Positions 18,540-27,357 are shown, numbered from the stretch's first letter. The stretch: 64,000 nt of DNA from DASRLE01 sp963825315 (GCA_963825315.1 CAWGST010000002.1:949170-1013169); one strand, 5' to 3'. Numbers and translations: made by a program. Notes: a model not told the origin generated them from the letters alone.

Positions 18540-18559
18540 AATCTTAATCCTAATCTTAA
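18540..18559. repeat. GATTAR hexamer repeat (copy 1)
   Basis: The bases aatcttaatcctaatcttaa are three and a half units of the CTTAAT/CCTAAT hexamer (GATTAA/GATTAG on the other strand). The same hexamer family recurs near 28948, 48808, 55943 and 57439. Confidence 0.7.
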
Positions 18560-18578
18560 ACTCCATCGTGCAACCGGC

Positions 18579-18711
18579 AATCAGCCTCTGCTCCTTGGCT
18601 GTCGGCTATTGGCTATCGGCTGTTTCCCCTCGTCTCCAATTCCTTTTGTCCAATCAGCCTCTGCTCCTTGGCTATCGGCTATTGGCTATCGGCTATTTCC
18701 CCTCGTCTCCA
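18579..18711. repeat. tandem duplication, 73-bp period
   Basis: Two copies of a unit starting AATCAGCCTCTGCTCCTTGG begin at 18579 and 18652. Within each, the shorter motif GGCTATCGGCTATTGGCTAT is itself internally repetitive. There are only a few mismatches between copies, so the duplication is recent. Confidence 0.8.
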
Positions 18712-18888
18712 CTGGCTTTCGGCGACGCATCCTTTGCGACTCTGAAATTTTGAAATCTGCAATTTCAAATCCTCAGGAAAAGGGGGAAGAGGGCTGCATA
18801 ATGGCCGCGAAATGACACAAGAAGATTTGGCAAAGGAATGGCGAAGGACGGAAATAAAACTCTGCCATTGCGCGGGACCCGTTGCCCA

Positions 18889-21800
18889 CTAAACGAATGC
18901 CTCGCTGCACACAATCCTTGGGACGGGCCGTGTCGTTGCCTGCAAGCTTCGACGGTCAATCCAATCGCGCAGATTGTGTTGGTCGTAAATGCGAGCGAGA
19001 GATTTTAGAAGAGGTTGGCCATGCACTCCGTTGCGGCGCAGCAGATTCACCTCTCGCGTCACGGCTCGGGTAATGGGGCCGCGAAAGGCCTTTTCAAGAA
19101 CATTGACCATTGCTTTCTGATCTTCGTCCGTGATGGAGGCGAACAAGACTCGCAACTCGCGCAAGACGTAGTTCTGGCCGTGGCTCAAGGACAAGGTATG
19201 TGCCCGCTCGGCGTGCCGGTGCTTTACTTCTTCGGCGAACTGGCGTTGCACGCGCATGACGGCGGCGTTGTAGTCCTTCGGCAACGGCTGGCCTTTCAAT
19301 TCCGGCCCGCATTTGATCGCGCCGAGAATTCTCGGGATGTCTTTTGAAACCACCGCGCCGCCCACATCGAGCAGGAATAATTGCTGGAAGCTCTTCGCGC
19401 TTTCGCGTTCGGGATACGAAGCTTCGCAAAAAACGAACTGTCCCTTGAGCGTGGAGATCTTGGCGGCGCGGATGCCGTCGCGCAATTCAGCGATCCTCTC
19501 GTATTCAGCCGGGTTCTCTTTCCGCAACTGCCGCAAAACCTCCTCCGCTTCGTTCAGGTCGAGGAACTCGTCTCCCTCATCCTCGAACAAACTCAACTGG
19601 CCGCCGCTCTTCTTCTCGTAAATTGCGTACATCGCTTCTTCGTTGAGTTTTTCCGTGCGGTCGAGAATTTCAGAATCTTCCCCGATGGTGTCGTGGATTT
19701 CCTGAATGCGATTGTGCAGCTTGCCTTTCAAATCTAAATGCCTGTCGAGCGCCGTTTCCGGCAGGAAGTTGAAGCCGTGAACCACATCGTGGTCGCTGCC
19801 GATGCGGTCAATGCGCCCGAAGCGTTGGATGAGCCGGACTGGGTTCCAGTGCAGGTCATAATTGATGATGTTATCGCAGTCCTGAAGGTTCAATCCTTCC
19901 GCCAGCACATCCGTCGCAACAACCGTGAACAATTCCTTCTCCCCCGCGGGAAAATGGTATTCTGGATTTGCCTTTGGCGCGAAGCGCCCGACGATGCGAG
20001 CCTTGCTTTTATCACCGCTGAAAATTACGTCAATATCGTCCAGTTTGCCGCCCGGATTCAAATTGTCGTGGAGGTATCTCGCAGTGTCGGCGTACTGCGT
20101 GAAGATCAACCGCTTTGCATCCTTCAGCGGCTTTTTGCCCAGGTATTCTTTTAACTTTTGCAGCTTGGCATCCTTCTCCGGCGTGATCGGCTCGATACAG
20201 TGCAAAATCTTCCTCAACAGCTTTGCGTCGTGCTCGATGGCCGCTTTCAGGCGCGACAAATCAAAGTCGGCAATGTCATACCGACCGGACACCTTCCGTA
20301 GCGCGTCCATCAAATCCTGTTCCTCGGCTTGGTTCGGTTCATAAAGAATCGCTTGCGCCTCGTCACCCGCAGGAACAAAGCCTTGCTCCAGTGCCTGCAA
20401 GAATCGCTCATGGACCAGAAGCAGTCTGCCGACAGTCTCTTTGAACGCAAAGACGCTCGACTCAAATCGCTTGAAAAGAAGTATGCGAATCAGTCCGCGC
20501 AGCGTTGCGCCAGCGCGGTGCAAACTTGCGTAAGGCTCGCGCTTCTGCTTCTCGGTGGGAACATAGTTGTACAGGCCATACCGGGCATAGGTGAGTTCTT
20601 CGCCGGTGGGTTTGATGATGCGCCGCGGCTCTTTCCTTTTTGAAGGCTTTCCGATATAGCCGCGCAATTCCTGGTACAGCCCGCGATAAGTGTCCTCAAT
20701 GCTGTATTCAATCGTTTCCAGTTCGCGCTTCGGGAAAAATTGGTGACGCCCGCCGACGATGACATAGGCGCGCTTCCTGCCGTCGAGATAATCGCGGAAC
20801 TCCGATGGGTCAACCTGCTGGTGCGTCGCGGAATCAAAACCATACCAGCGCAGAATGTGGTTGCGCGTCCTGCGGATGAGGATATTCGCCAGCAAGTCCG
20901 GCAATTTTCGTTCTCCGTCCTCAATCAGCTTGAAGTATTGCTTCAAGTCCGGAGGATCAACCGGCAAATCCGTTTTGTCGTCTTGATGGAACAACTTGAT
21001 TTGCGAATACACATCCCATGCGCTCTTGTTGCGCGGCGTGGCGGTGAGGAAACAACATCGCCTGCCCGTGCTTAAAAACGCCTCCACCACCTTGTAACGC
21101 TGCGTGTCGCGATGGCGAAGATTGTGGCTCTCGTCAATCAGCACGAAATCCCGGTCTTTGAAGAGCACGTTTTCCAGCAGCGTGTTGACCGAGCCGTCGT
21201 CATCCTCGCGCAGAAAACCCATCGAAAGCACACGCGCATTGAGTTGATAGACCTCATTGTAGCGCTCCCACATTTCTGTCAATGCTGCGGGGCAAATGAT
21301 GATTGGCCTCGCGTGATCCGTCCGTTCGAAATGCTTCACGATCGCCGCGCCGATATAGCTCTTGCCCAGCCCAACCACATCCGCCACAAACGCTCCGCCG
21401 TAATCTTTGATCATCTGACGCGCCTGCCGCACCGCTACCTTCTGAAAATCCGCCAGCCGCTTCGTGATTTCGTCGTCGTAAAGAAGGTCCTTGTCATCAT
21501 CATCTTCCAGCCGGTCACGCACCAACGAATAGAGCGTCTTCATGTAAACGTCATACGGGCGGACGGACGCCACCGCCCAGGACTGCTTCATCTCCCGCAT
21601 CAGCGCCTCGTCGAAGTCCTGCGCCTCGTCCCAAAGCGCATCAAACCACTTCCCAAGCTCCGTGTGATTGTCATTGCCCTGCACCAGCACGTTCAACTCC
21701 GTGTTGTGCGTGACGCCGGACAACGTGAGGTTCGACGAGCCGATGATGGCGAGGCCCTTCTCATGGCGCTCGACCGGCTTTCCACCTTTATCAAACACTT

Positions 21801-22263
21801 TGCCGTAATCGAAAATGTAAGCCTTCGCGTGCAACCGGCCTTTGGTATAAACCTTCACCTTGAGCCGCTTCTCTTCGACCATCCGCACCAGCGTCGTCAC
21901 CACCGCCTGCGCCTCATCCGTCTGGTCCATCAACTCGATGGCCGACCGGATGTTGCCCGCCGTTTCACCGGCCATGCGTTTCGTGTCCGTGCGCTTGGGA
22001 TACGCTTCCGCTTCCGCCGCCTCTGCCACCAAATCCAGCCGCCGGTAGCCCTCGGCCAATTGCTCCAGCGTCTCGCGGTTCGTCGTGTTCCCGATGAGCA
22101 GCCGCAACTCCTTCACGCCCGCCAGCCGCCGTGCGATGCTCTCCAGCCCGGAAAGGAAAAAATACCCCACCGCAAACCGCGCCGATTCCGTGGAGGACAA
22201 AATGCGGTTGATGTGATCAACCAACTTTTCCTGGCGATTGTCTATGATGTCGTGTGTCGGCAT
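18889..22263 (-). CDS. PLD-nuclease/SNF2-like helicase (defence-type)
   Basis: The 1124-residue protein has an N-terminal phospholipase-D-fold nuclease with HAKAYIFD (HxKx4D) and IGSSNLTLSG. A superfamily 2 helicase core follows: FVADVVGLGKSYIGA (Walker A, G-LGKS), LIDESHNLRH (DESH box), FLTATPRNKS (motif III), VVATDVLAEGLNLQDC and RLIQRFGRIDRIG (motif VI). Proteins with this architecture occur in defence islands and are thought to translocate on and cut foreign DNA. I take the ATG at 22263 (MPTHDIIDNRQEKL) because the same N-terminus is copied in the remnant at 22994. It sits 40 bp after DUF2283 and DUF4258 genes and near restriction-methylase debris. Confidence 0.85.
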   Translation of the reverse strand: MPTHDIIDNRQEKLVDHINRILSSTESARFAVGYFFLSGLESIARRLAGVKELRLLIGNTTNRETLEQLAEGYRRLDLVAEAAEAEAYPKRTDTKRMAGETAGNIRSAIELMDQTDEAQAVVTTLVRMVEEKRLKVKVYTKGRLHAKAYIFDYGKVFDKGGKPVERHEKGLAIIGSSNLTLSGVTHNTELNVLVQGNDNHTELGKWFDALWDEAQDFDEALMREMKQSWAVASVRPYDVYMKTLYSLVRDRLEDDDDKDLLYDDEITKRLADFQKVAVRQARQMIKDYGGAFVADVVGLGKSYIGAAIVKHFERTDHARPIIICPAALTEMWERYNEVYQLNARVLSMGFLREDDDGSVNTLLENVLFKDRDFVLIDESHNLRHRDTQRYKVVEAFLSTGRRCCFLTATPRNKSAWDVYSQIKLFHQDDKTDLPVDPPDLKQYFKLIEDGERKLPDLLANILIRRTRNHILRWYGFDSATHQQVDPSEFRDYLDGRKRAYVIVGGRHQFFPKRELETIEYSIEDTYRGLYQELRGYIGKPSKRKEPRRIIKPTGEELTYARYGLYNYVPTEKQKREPYASLHRAGATLRGLIRILLFKRFESSVFAFKETVGRLLLVHERFLQALEQGFVPAGDEAQAILYEPNQAEEQDLMDALRKVSGRYDIADFDLSRLKAAIEHDAKLLRKILHCIEPITPEKDAKLQKLKEYLGKKPLKDAKRLIFTQYADTARYLHDNLNPGGKLDDIDVIFSGDKSKARIVGRFAPKANPEYHFPAGEKELFTVVATDVLAEGLNLQDCDNIINYDLHWNPVRLIQRFGRIDRIGSDHDVVHGFNFLPETALDRHLDLKGKLHNRIQEIHDTIGEDSEILDRTEKLNEEAMYAIYEKKSGGQLSLFEDEGDEFLDLNEAEEVLRQLRKENPAEYERIAELRDGIRAAKISTLKGQFVFCEASYPERESAKSFQQLFLLDVGGAVVSKDIPRILGAIKCGPELKGQPLPKDYNAAVMRVQRQFAEEVKHRHAERAHTLSLSHGQNYVLRELRVLFASITDEDQKAMVNVLEKAFRGPITRAVTREVNLLRRNGVHGQPLLKSLARIYDQHNLRDWIDRRSLQATTRPVPRIVCSEAFV

Positions 22264-22303
22264 CAATTGCCTCACGCCATGGCAAATACATCCATCTTGG
22301 TCT

Positions 22304-22510
22304 TCATGTCCCGAGCGTTTCCATCTGCATCCGGCCAAGTTTTTCGGGGGACACTCGTTTGGAAAGATAAAGCATTTCAATCCCGACCACTTTTCCCTCG
22401 GCGTTGTAATCAAGAATGACGCCCGGCGAAATCTCCTCGCTCTCGCTGGCGGGAGCTTCGTCCAAGTCGAGATAAAGCGCGTCGGCTTCGCGATCAACCG
22501 TCAGTTTCAT
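22304..22510 (-). CDS. DUF2283 small protein (probable antitoxin-like partner)
   Basis: The 68-residue protein begins MKLTVDREADALYLDLDE and contains GVILDYNAEGKVVGIEML, the DUF2283 pattern. Its start overlaps the end of the DUF4258 gene by 4 bp. DUF2283 and DUF4258 genes are often paired and are suspected toxin-antitoxin partners (family knowledge; no activity shown here). The pair lies directly upstream of the helicase in one operon. Confidence 0.8.
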   Translation of the reverse strand: MKLTVDREADALYLDLDEAPASESEEISPGVILDYNAEGKVVGIEMLYLSKRVSPEKLGRMQMETLGT

Positions 22511-22755
22511 ACTTTGCCTTTCATTTTGCGGTCCAGATGCGTGGTGATGACGCGCTTGGGTTCATCTTTTGAGACAATAACACGCAGAACACGATTGGCA
22601 AGCTCCGGCACAGCCGCCAACCGGTGTTCCAATGTCGCATCCACCTCATCCGCTTCGATACGCGACGGATTGCCAACCACGCGCTCAATCCATTCTTTGT
22701 GCAATTCTCGCTTCGCCATTCTCTGCAAGGCGTGTTTTGTGTAAATCAAGTTCAT
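22507..22755 (-). CDS. DUF4258 small protein (possible RelE-like toxin)
   Basis: The 82-residue protein MNLIYTKHALQRMAKREL matches the DUF4258 opening (Y-T-x-H-A-xx-R-M), followed by EWIERVVGNPSRIE and LRVIVSKDEPKRVITTHLDRKMK. DUF4258 proteins are small and basic, and are proposed to be RelE-like interferase toxins. The ATG at 22755 overlaps the TGA of the preceding chimeric remnant and the stop overlaps the DUF2283 ATG, so three frames are chained by ATGA junctions. The upstream extension of the frame to 22839 is only the shadow of the remnant. Confidence 0.8.
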   Translation of the reverse strand: MNLIYTKHALQRMAKRELHKEWIERVVGNPSRIEADEVDATLEHRLAAVPELANRVLRVIVSKDEPKRVITTHLDRKMKGKV

Positions 22756-22994
22756 TTCCCAGTCTCCTCCACGATTTTGATCTCCTCCGCCGTCAGCCCG
22801 TAGAGCCGCGCCACCCGCTCGTTGATTTCCGCTTCCCATTCCGCCACCCCCGCCAGCCGCTGTGCGATGCTCTCCAGCCCGGACAGGAAAAAATACCCGA
22901 CCGCAAACCGCGCCGATTCCGTTGACGACAGGATGCGATTGATATGGCAGACCAGCTTCTCCTTGCGATTCTCTATGATGTCGTGTGTGGGCAT
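22752..22994 (-). pseudogene. chimeric remnant: helicase N-terminus joined to type IIG methylase C-terminus
   Basis: This 80-codon open frame begins MPTHDIIENRKEKLVCHIN and continues to LESIAQRLAGV, closely matching the first 49 codons of the helicase at 22263. It then switches to AEWEAEINERVARLYGLT and ends EEIKIVEETGK, nearly identical to the tail of the restriction-methylase remnant at 25951-24971. Each parent contributes only its terminal piece, so it is a deletion or recombination scar and not a functional protein by homology. The join lies in a CC(C)GCC stretch near 22850. It still has its ATG and couples to the DUF4258 gene. Confidence 0.85.
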
Positions 22995-23005
22995 GGCCTC
23001 AAATG

Positions 23006-23986
23006 CTAAAATGAAATCGTCTTTGGAGTGAACCGGTCTGCATAGGCAACCGTTCCGTCGAGCGTGAACCGCACGTCGTATGCGGCCGCTTTCTTGATTT
23101 GCGGGATGCTGACGGTGAGCGTGCCATTCGCCTGGAACTGCGGATTCTCCCACTTGTAACCCTCCCCGGTCGCGCGATTGCGAACTTCCAGATGAGCCGC
23201 AAATGGGCCGGGCGTAAGAGTGCTGGTGTTAAAAACCAACGAGATTTTATTCTGCTCCAGGCTGGCGTTTTCCACAAAAGACCACTTGTAGAAATGGAGA
23301 TTGGGTTTCTTTCCGTGCCGGATTATCGGCCCATATTTCTTCACCGCCGCCGGCGGCAGAAGATGCAACAGGGTCTTATACTCTGCTTCGGTCCTGAGCC
23401 AAACCGACTGCAAGGCATCCAAATCCAACTCGTCAGGGATAACGACTTCGGCGTGACGATGAAACTTGATGTTCGCTTTCTCGCCCTCGGACATCCAGCT
23501 ATCGTGATAGACTTTCTCGAAAGGTATGGCCTCGAAGTAATCTGCATTTTCTCCCACCACCGGATGCGCCGCCAGATTCCCGTCGCTGAACTTGGTGCTG
23601 GCTCGCGTTAAAATGCTTTTCGCATCAAACAGGAAAAATACCGGCACAGGCATGTGCGCTTGCAGCGATCCGAGCTGGCCTTTGGGGCGAAATCCTTCCA
23701 CCTGATACTGCGTCGGGGTTCGCGGACGGAAGTAGAGCCGCACATGGTTCTTCCATGTTTGCTCCGTGTGATCGAGCACTTCCGGGCTGGCCGTTTCCAG
23801 AGCCTGCCCGCGCTTGGCGCGGCACAATACCTTTCCACATTGGAGAATCCGAACGGCGTTTTGAATGTCGTCGAAGCGAAAAACGCACTTAGGCCACCAC
23901 TGCCGGGCCGGCCCAATCCACTTTGCCTGCCTCAAGCCGTCAAGGCGCGCTTGGATCCGGACCGCGTCTGGCTTCCGTTCCCTCAT
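23006..23986 (-). CDS. darT: DarT-family DNA ADP-ribosyltransferase toxin
   Basis: The 326-residue protein carries the DUF4433/DarT features: FDDIQNAVRILQCGKVL near the N-terminus, the NAD-loop-like LYFRPRTPTQYQVEG, and the catalytic-glutamate segment FHRHAEVVIPDEL near residue 190. DarT attaches ADP-ribose to thymidine or guanosine in single-stranded DNA and blocks replication; DarTG modules act against phage. A C-terminal beta-rich segment of about 110 residues follows the usual domain end. The ATG overlaps the stop of darG by 4 bp, so the antitoxin is made first. Known darTG operons usually have the toxin first. Confidence 0.85.
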   Translation of the reverse strand: MRERKPDAVRIQARLDGLRQAKWIGPARQWWPKCVFRFDDIQNAVRILQCGKVLCRAKRGQALETASPEVLDHTEQTWKNHVRLYFRPRTPTQYQVEGFRPKGQLGSLQAHMPVPVFFLFDAKSILTRASTKFSDGNLAAHPVVGENADYFEAIPFEKVYHDSWMSEGEKANIKFHRHAEVVIPDELDLDALQSVWLRTEAEYKTLLHLLPPAAVKKYGPIIRHGKKPNLHFYKWSFVENASLEQNKISLVFNTSTLTPGPFAAHLEVRNRATGEGYKWENPQFQANGTLTVSIPQIKKAAAYDVRFTLDGTVAYADRFTPKTISF

Positions 23987-24909
23987 GCCGGCACAAGCTC
24001 GGGTGGATGTTGCAATGTGATCTGTTCTTTGGCCGGGCGCGGAACGAATTGGATGGCAATGGAGAATTTCTCTCCCTGCATCGCTCGCTTGGCCGCCACC
24101 TTGGCCGGTTTCAAGTAAGGCAACGTTTCCAGCAGCGCCATCACCTTGTCAGCATGCATGTCCAGCCCTTGCGTGAGTCCTTCCACCGTCAGAAATCCGA
24201 CCGACCGCAAATGCTGCCATGCGTCCAGCAAAGCATCCTGCGGCGCGAACAACTCGTCACCGTCCTGGAAAATCAATCCTTCCGCCGGCGTAACAGTGTG
24301 GCGAACGACGAACCGTTTGCCCGCATCCAATGTCGCGAACTCCTGCCGCTTCTTCAAGACGGCGAGCAGATCGTCCCACACCTCGGAAAAAGCCAGACTC
24401 TCCGGTTCGGCCCGCAGCCAGCGTTTGGTTTCCTCAATGTCCTTGTGCTCGACCAGCGCGAACGGGTCTTTCTTGTAGAGGTGGATGAACACCTCCACCG
24501 GCAGGTTGCTCAAATGCTTCTCCATCAGCGGGCGCACCTGTTTTTCCCAATCCAACTCTCCATGCCCGCAACCCAATTGGGGAAAGGCAATCGAACTGAT
24601 CGAATTCCGCCCATACCCGGCCACAAATGTTTTCAATCCAGCTTCGATGTATTCCGGCTTCGAGGGGTGGCGCCAATGCTTCTTCGTCGGGAAGTTCAAT
24701 ACCCACTTGTGCGGGCCGCGCCAGAGATGCAGCTTGCCGACATCAATCTTCTTCTTCTCGCACAGCTTTTGATATTCCTGAAACATCTCCGGGAAGATCG
24801 TCTTGAAATCCTTGGCGATGCCCTTGCCCATCACGCCGACGACGTTCACCGTGTTCACCAGCACTTTGGCTGGCGAATGGAACAGGTCTCCAATCACATA
24901 AGTAATCAT
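23983..24909 (-). CDS. darG: DarG-type macrodomain antitoxin
   Basis: The 308-residue protein opens MITYVIGDLFHSPAKVLVNT and VNVVGVMGKGIAKDFK, the macrodomain ADP-ribose-binding loops, followed by IAFPQLGCGHGELDW. DarG removes the DNA ADP-ribose added by DarT and also binds the toxin through its C-terminal half (here from about residue 170, including FLTVEGLTQGLDMHADKVMALLE). Position directly before darT and a 4-bp overlap support the assignment. It is the first intact gene after the restriction remnant. Confidence 0.88.
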   Translation of the reverse strand: MITYVIGDLFHSPAKVLVNTVNVVGVMGKGIAKDFKTIFPEMFQEYQKLCEKKKIDVGKLHLWRGPHKWVLNFPTKKHWRHPSKPEYIEAGLKTFVAGYGRNSISSIAFPQLGCGHGELDWEKQVRPLMEKHLSNLPVEVFIHLYKKDPFALVEHKDIEETKRWLRAEPESLAFSEVWDDLLAVLKKRQEFATLDAGKRFVVRHTVTPAEGLIFQDGDELFAPQDALLDAWQHLRSVGFLTVEGLTQGLDMHADKVMALLETLPYLKPAKVAAKRAMQGEKFSIAIQFVPRPAKEQITLQHPPELVPA

Positions 24910-24970
24910 AACGCCTTCAGTTTAGTGGTTTTTGCCCGGTTGCACAGGCTGGAAATTTTGGCAGCGGCTT

Positions 24971-25951
24971 TCATTTTACCGCGCTCCCTTGTCGCGCCGG
25001 CTTGTCCGCCGTAGCCTTGGCGAAGGGGGAAGCCTCGGCGGAGGCGGACACGATTTTGATCTCCTCCCGCGTCAGCCCGTAGAGCCGCGCCACCCGCTCG
25101 TTGATTTCCGCTTCCCATTCCGCCACCCCTGCTCCTTGCCCCCGCGCCTCCAGACACTTCTGAACCAACGCCGAAATCGCGGCGCGCTCGGCGGAGGGGG
25201 CGGCGGGAATGGGAATTTGTTTCATGTAATCGGAAAATGCCCGTAGATAATCGCGCTGGCGGTTCATCCAGCCTTTCCGCTGGATGAAATAAAGAAACAA
25301 CAGGCGATTGAGCAGCATTTGTGTCTCGCGCTCGACGGCTTCGCCGTCCATCCATTTGTTTCGTTCGCGAATGTCTTTGGCAACTGCTGTAAATGTCTTG
25401 CAAAAGTCGTCGAAGAATTTTTTCGTGACCGCCTCGACATCGAAGGCCTCGTCGTGATGCTGCTGAATCGTCAGCGGCGCCAGGCCGAACGACTCGAGGC
25501 TTAAAAGGCAAATCCGCTCTGACGCCGTGCGCAACCGTTCCTCCGGTCCGACCGTAATGCGGCGAAACAGGCGGCGTTTGTCGCTTGTTTCATCGTATTT
25601 AACGTTGAGAAAATGCCAGCGGTCTTGCGCGGCATTGGAAAAGACGAACAGCGTGTAAGGATGCTCGTTGAGCAATCGCGAAACAACGGGCCGCTCGCCG
25701 CCAAGCAAAAGTTTGTCAGACGCGAGCCGCGCGTAGATGACATAGAAATCGTTATTTTCACCGCCGCCCGCAAATAACACAGGGTCGTCCGCCAGCGCCC
25801 CCCTCGCTGATTCCGTCCAGCCGCGCCGGAAAAGTGGCTGGTTCACGCGCTGGTAATTGAGTTCCGACCAGAACAGTTGTTTCAGTGGCTCAAGACCTTT
25901 GAGACCGCTCAAGATGTCGAGAACCGCCTGTTGCCGCTCCGGTCGTGCCAT
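24971..25951 (-). pseudogene. type IIG restriction-modification protein with the methylase core deleted
   Basis: The 326-codon frame joins the N-terminal domain of an Eco57I-like RM protein (through LLNRLLFLYFIQRKGWMNRQ) directly to the extreme C-terminus of the same family (KQIPIPAAPSAERAAISALV, then EINERVARLYGLTREEIKIV). The several-hundred-residue methyltransferase part with its NPPY motif is missing, so it cannot methylate. The join is in frame near RAF/SDYMKQ. Beyond IKIV the frame continues into a palindromic repeat that encodes SASAEASPFAKATADKPARQ. It is therefore an in-frame deletion derivative and is probably inactive. It precedes darG by 61 bp. Confidence 0.8.
25004..25049. repeat. 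palindromic (REP-like) repeat at the 3' end of the RM remnant
   Basis: GTCCGCC at 25004 pairs with GGCGGAC at 25043-25049 around a GC-rich loop containing GTAGCCTTGGCGAAGG. The related core CTTGTCGCGCCGTAGCCGCC recurs at 33866 and 35694. It replaces the natural stop region of the RM remnant. Confidence 0.6.
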
Positions 25952-26452
25952 GCCGCGAGATTACCGAAGAAGGCGGTGGCTGCAAAGTGGAATCTGACAT
26001 CAACCATGCGGTAACAGGTCTGGATTTGTTCCCCCGAACTACTTTCGGGGTTCGAGTGGTCCGGTATTTCGCGGTTATCAAATCTGGTTGGCCTTCTTCA
26101 TGCCTTGAGTTTGGCTGACCCGGTTTGCCATGATCTGTCAGTTTTGTGATCTTTGAGATCTTTGTGGCAAAATGATTTCGCGGTTTCTCCGGTTTTCCAT
26201 AATCTTTCCGGCCATCCCTGAAATCCGTGGTCAAATTCTTAAAACAGCGATGGTCACTAAACCGTCCAACCAGTCCAAGCCGGCTTTATCGTTAATGTAA
26301 CGGGCTTGTTGCTGGTCTGTTGCCGATTTTGTTGCCAGCTAAGTCGTTGACTATCAACACTTGTTGCCGTGTTGCCGATTTTCCAGACCTACATATCAAT
26401 CTTCCGTTTCTTGCGATCCTAATCTTCAACGACAACTATTCTTCACCATCAG
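25952..26452. other. 501-bp non-coding region before IS21
   Basis: No gene is seen. The region has many stops in all frames. Near 26320-26385 it carries GTTGCCGATTTT repeats around a TTGATAGTCAA-type motif (minus orientation), and a short CCTAATCTT run at 26418, next to the IS21 left end. Confidence 0.55.
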
Positions 26453-26601
26453 CGACAATTAAAAATCACCACTGAGGCCGGTTGTTAAGGTTCATCGTTT
26501 CACTGTTCTGTAACGTTTGTCCAGCCCCTTCGGTGGAACGGAGTCTTTGGAGCGTAGCGACAAGGACGCAGTGGAACCGAAGGGGCTGGGGGGCCTCGGC
26601 G

Positions 26602-27357
26602 TTACCCGCCGCCCCTGTTTTGTTCTTTTTCTTTGGGCACTCGCAAACTCTCCCCCTGGAACTCCAACAGGATGGCGTGATGCACCAGCCGGTCAATGGC
26701 GGCCATCGTCGTCATCGGGTCTTTGAAAATCTGGTCCCACTTGGAGAAGACCAGATTGCTGCTGATCATCACACTGCGCCGTTCGTAGCGTTCCGCCAGG
26801 AACGTGAACAGCACTTCCATTTCGTCCCGCTCCTGCTTGACGTAGCCAACGTCGTCCAGAATGACCGCGTCAAACTGATCCAGTTCGCGCAAGCGCTCTT
26901 CCAGACGCAGATCTCGCTTGGCGGTCAATAATTGTTGCACCAGCTTGAAGGTCGGCACAAAGAGCACGGCGTAGCGATGGCGCAGGATCAACTCCCGTCC
27001 CAAGGCGGCCAAAAAATGGCTTTTGCCCCGGCCGGGCAAGCCAATGGCGATGACGTTCTCGGCTCGCTGGACAAAGCCGCCGTCCAGCAAGCTGGGCAGC
27101 ATCCGGCGCACTTTGGCGGGCAGTTTGGTTTCCTCCAAGCTGCCCAGGTCTTTGCCTTGCGGCAGGCCCGATTGCTTGAGCAACCGCTCCAGTTTGCGTT
27201 GCCGTCGGTCCTGCGCTTCGCTCTCGCACAGGTGCAGCAGGAACTTTCGATAGCCCCAGTTTTGTTGCTCGGCTTGTTGCAAGGTGCCTTCATAGATCGC
27301 CGCCATCGTGCCCAGGCGAAAGGATTTTAAGAGCAAGGCCAGCGGGTCGTTATTCAT
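26602..27357 (-). CDS. istB: IS21 helper ATPase IstB
   Basis: This 251-residue AAA+ ATPase of the DnaA/DnaC-like IstB group has GLPGRGKSHFLAALG (Walker A), DAVILDDVGYVKQ (Walker B) and the arginine-rich YERRSVMISSNLVFSKW sensor region. IstB loads the IstA transposase onto target DNA and is required for IS21 transposition. Its start overlaps the istA stop by 8 bp. Length is normal and no disruption is seen, so the element may still be active. Confidence 0.92.
   Translation of the reverse strand: MNNDPLALLLKSFRLGTMAAIYEGTLQQAEQQNWGYRKFLLHLCESEAQDRRQRKLERLLKQSGLPQGKDLGSLEETKLPAKVRRMLPSLLDGGFVQRAENVIAIGLPGRGKSHFLAALGRELILRHRYAVLFVPTFKLVQQLLTAKRDLRLEERLRELDQFDAVILDDVGYVKQERDEMEVLFTFLAERYERRSVMISSNLVFSKWDQIFKDPMTTMAAIDRLVHHAILLEFQGESLRVPKEKEQNRGGG

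Larger units (their letters stand above)
18470..18888. other. 419-bp intergenic repeat region, no gene
   Basis: No credible coding frame lies here. The stretch holds a GATTAR-type hexamer run (18540-18559), then a 73-bp tandem duplication (18579-18711), then an AT-richer tail up to the helicase 3' end. Confidence 0.6.

Noticed and set aside
18579..18711. Short tandem repeats as CRISPR
   Set aside because: Only two copies, no spacers and no cas genes.
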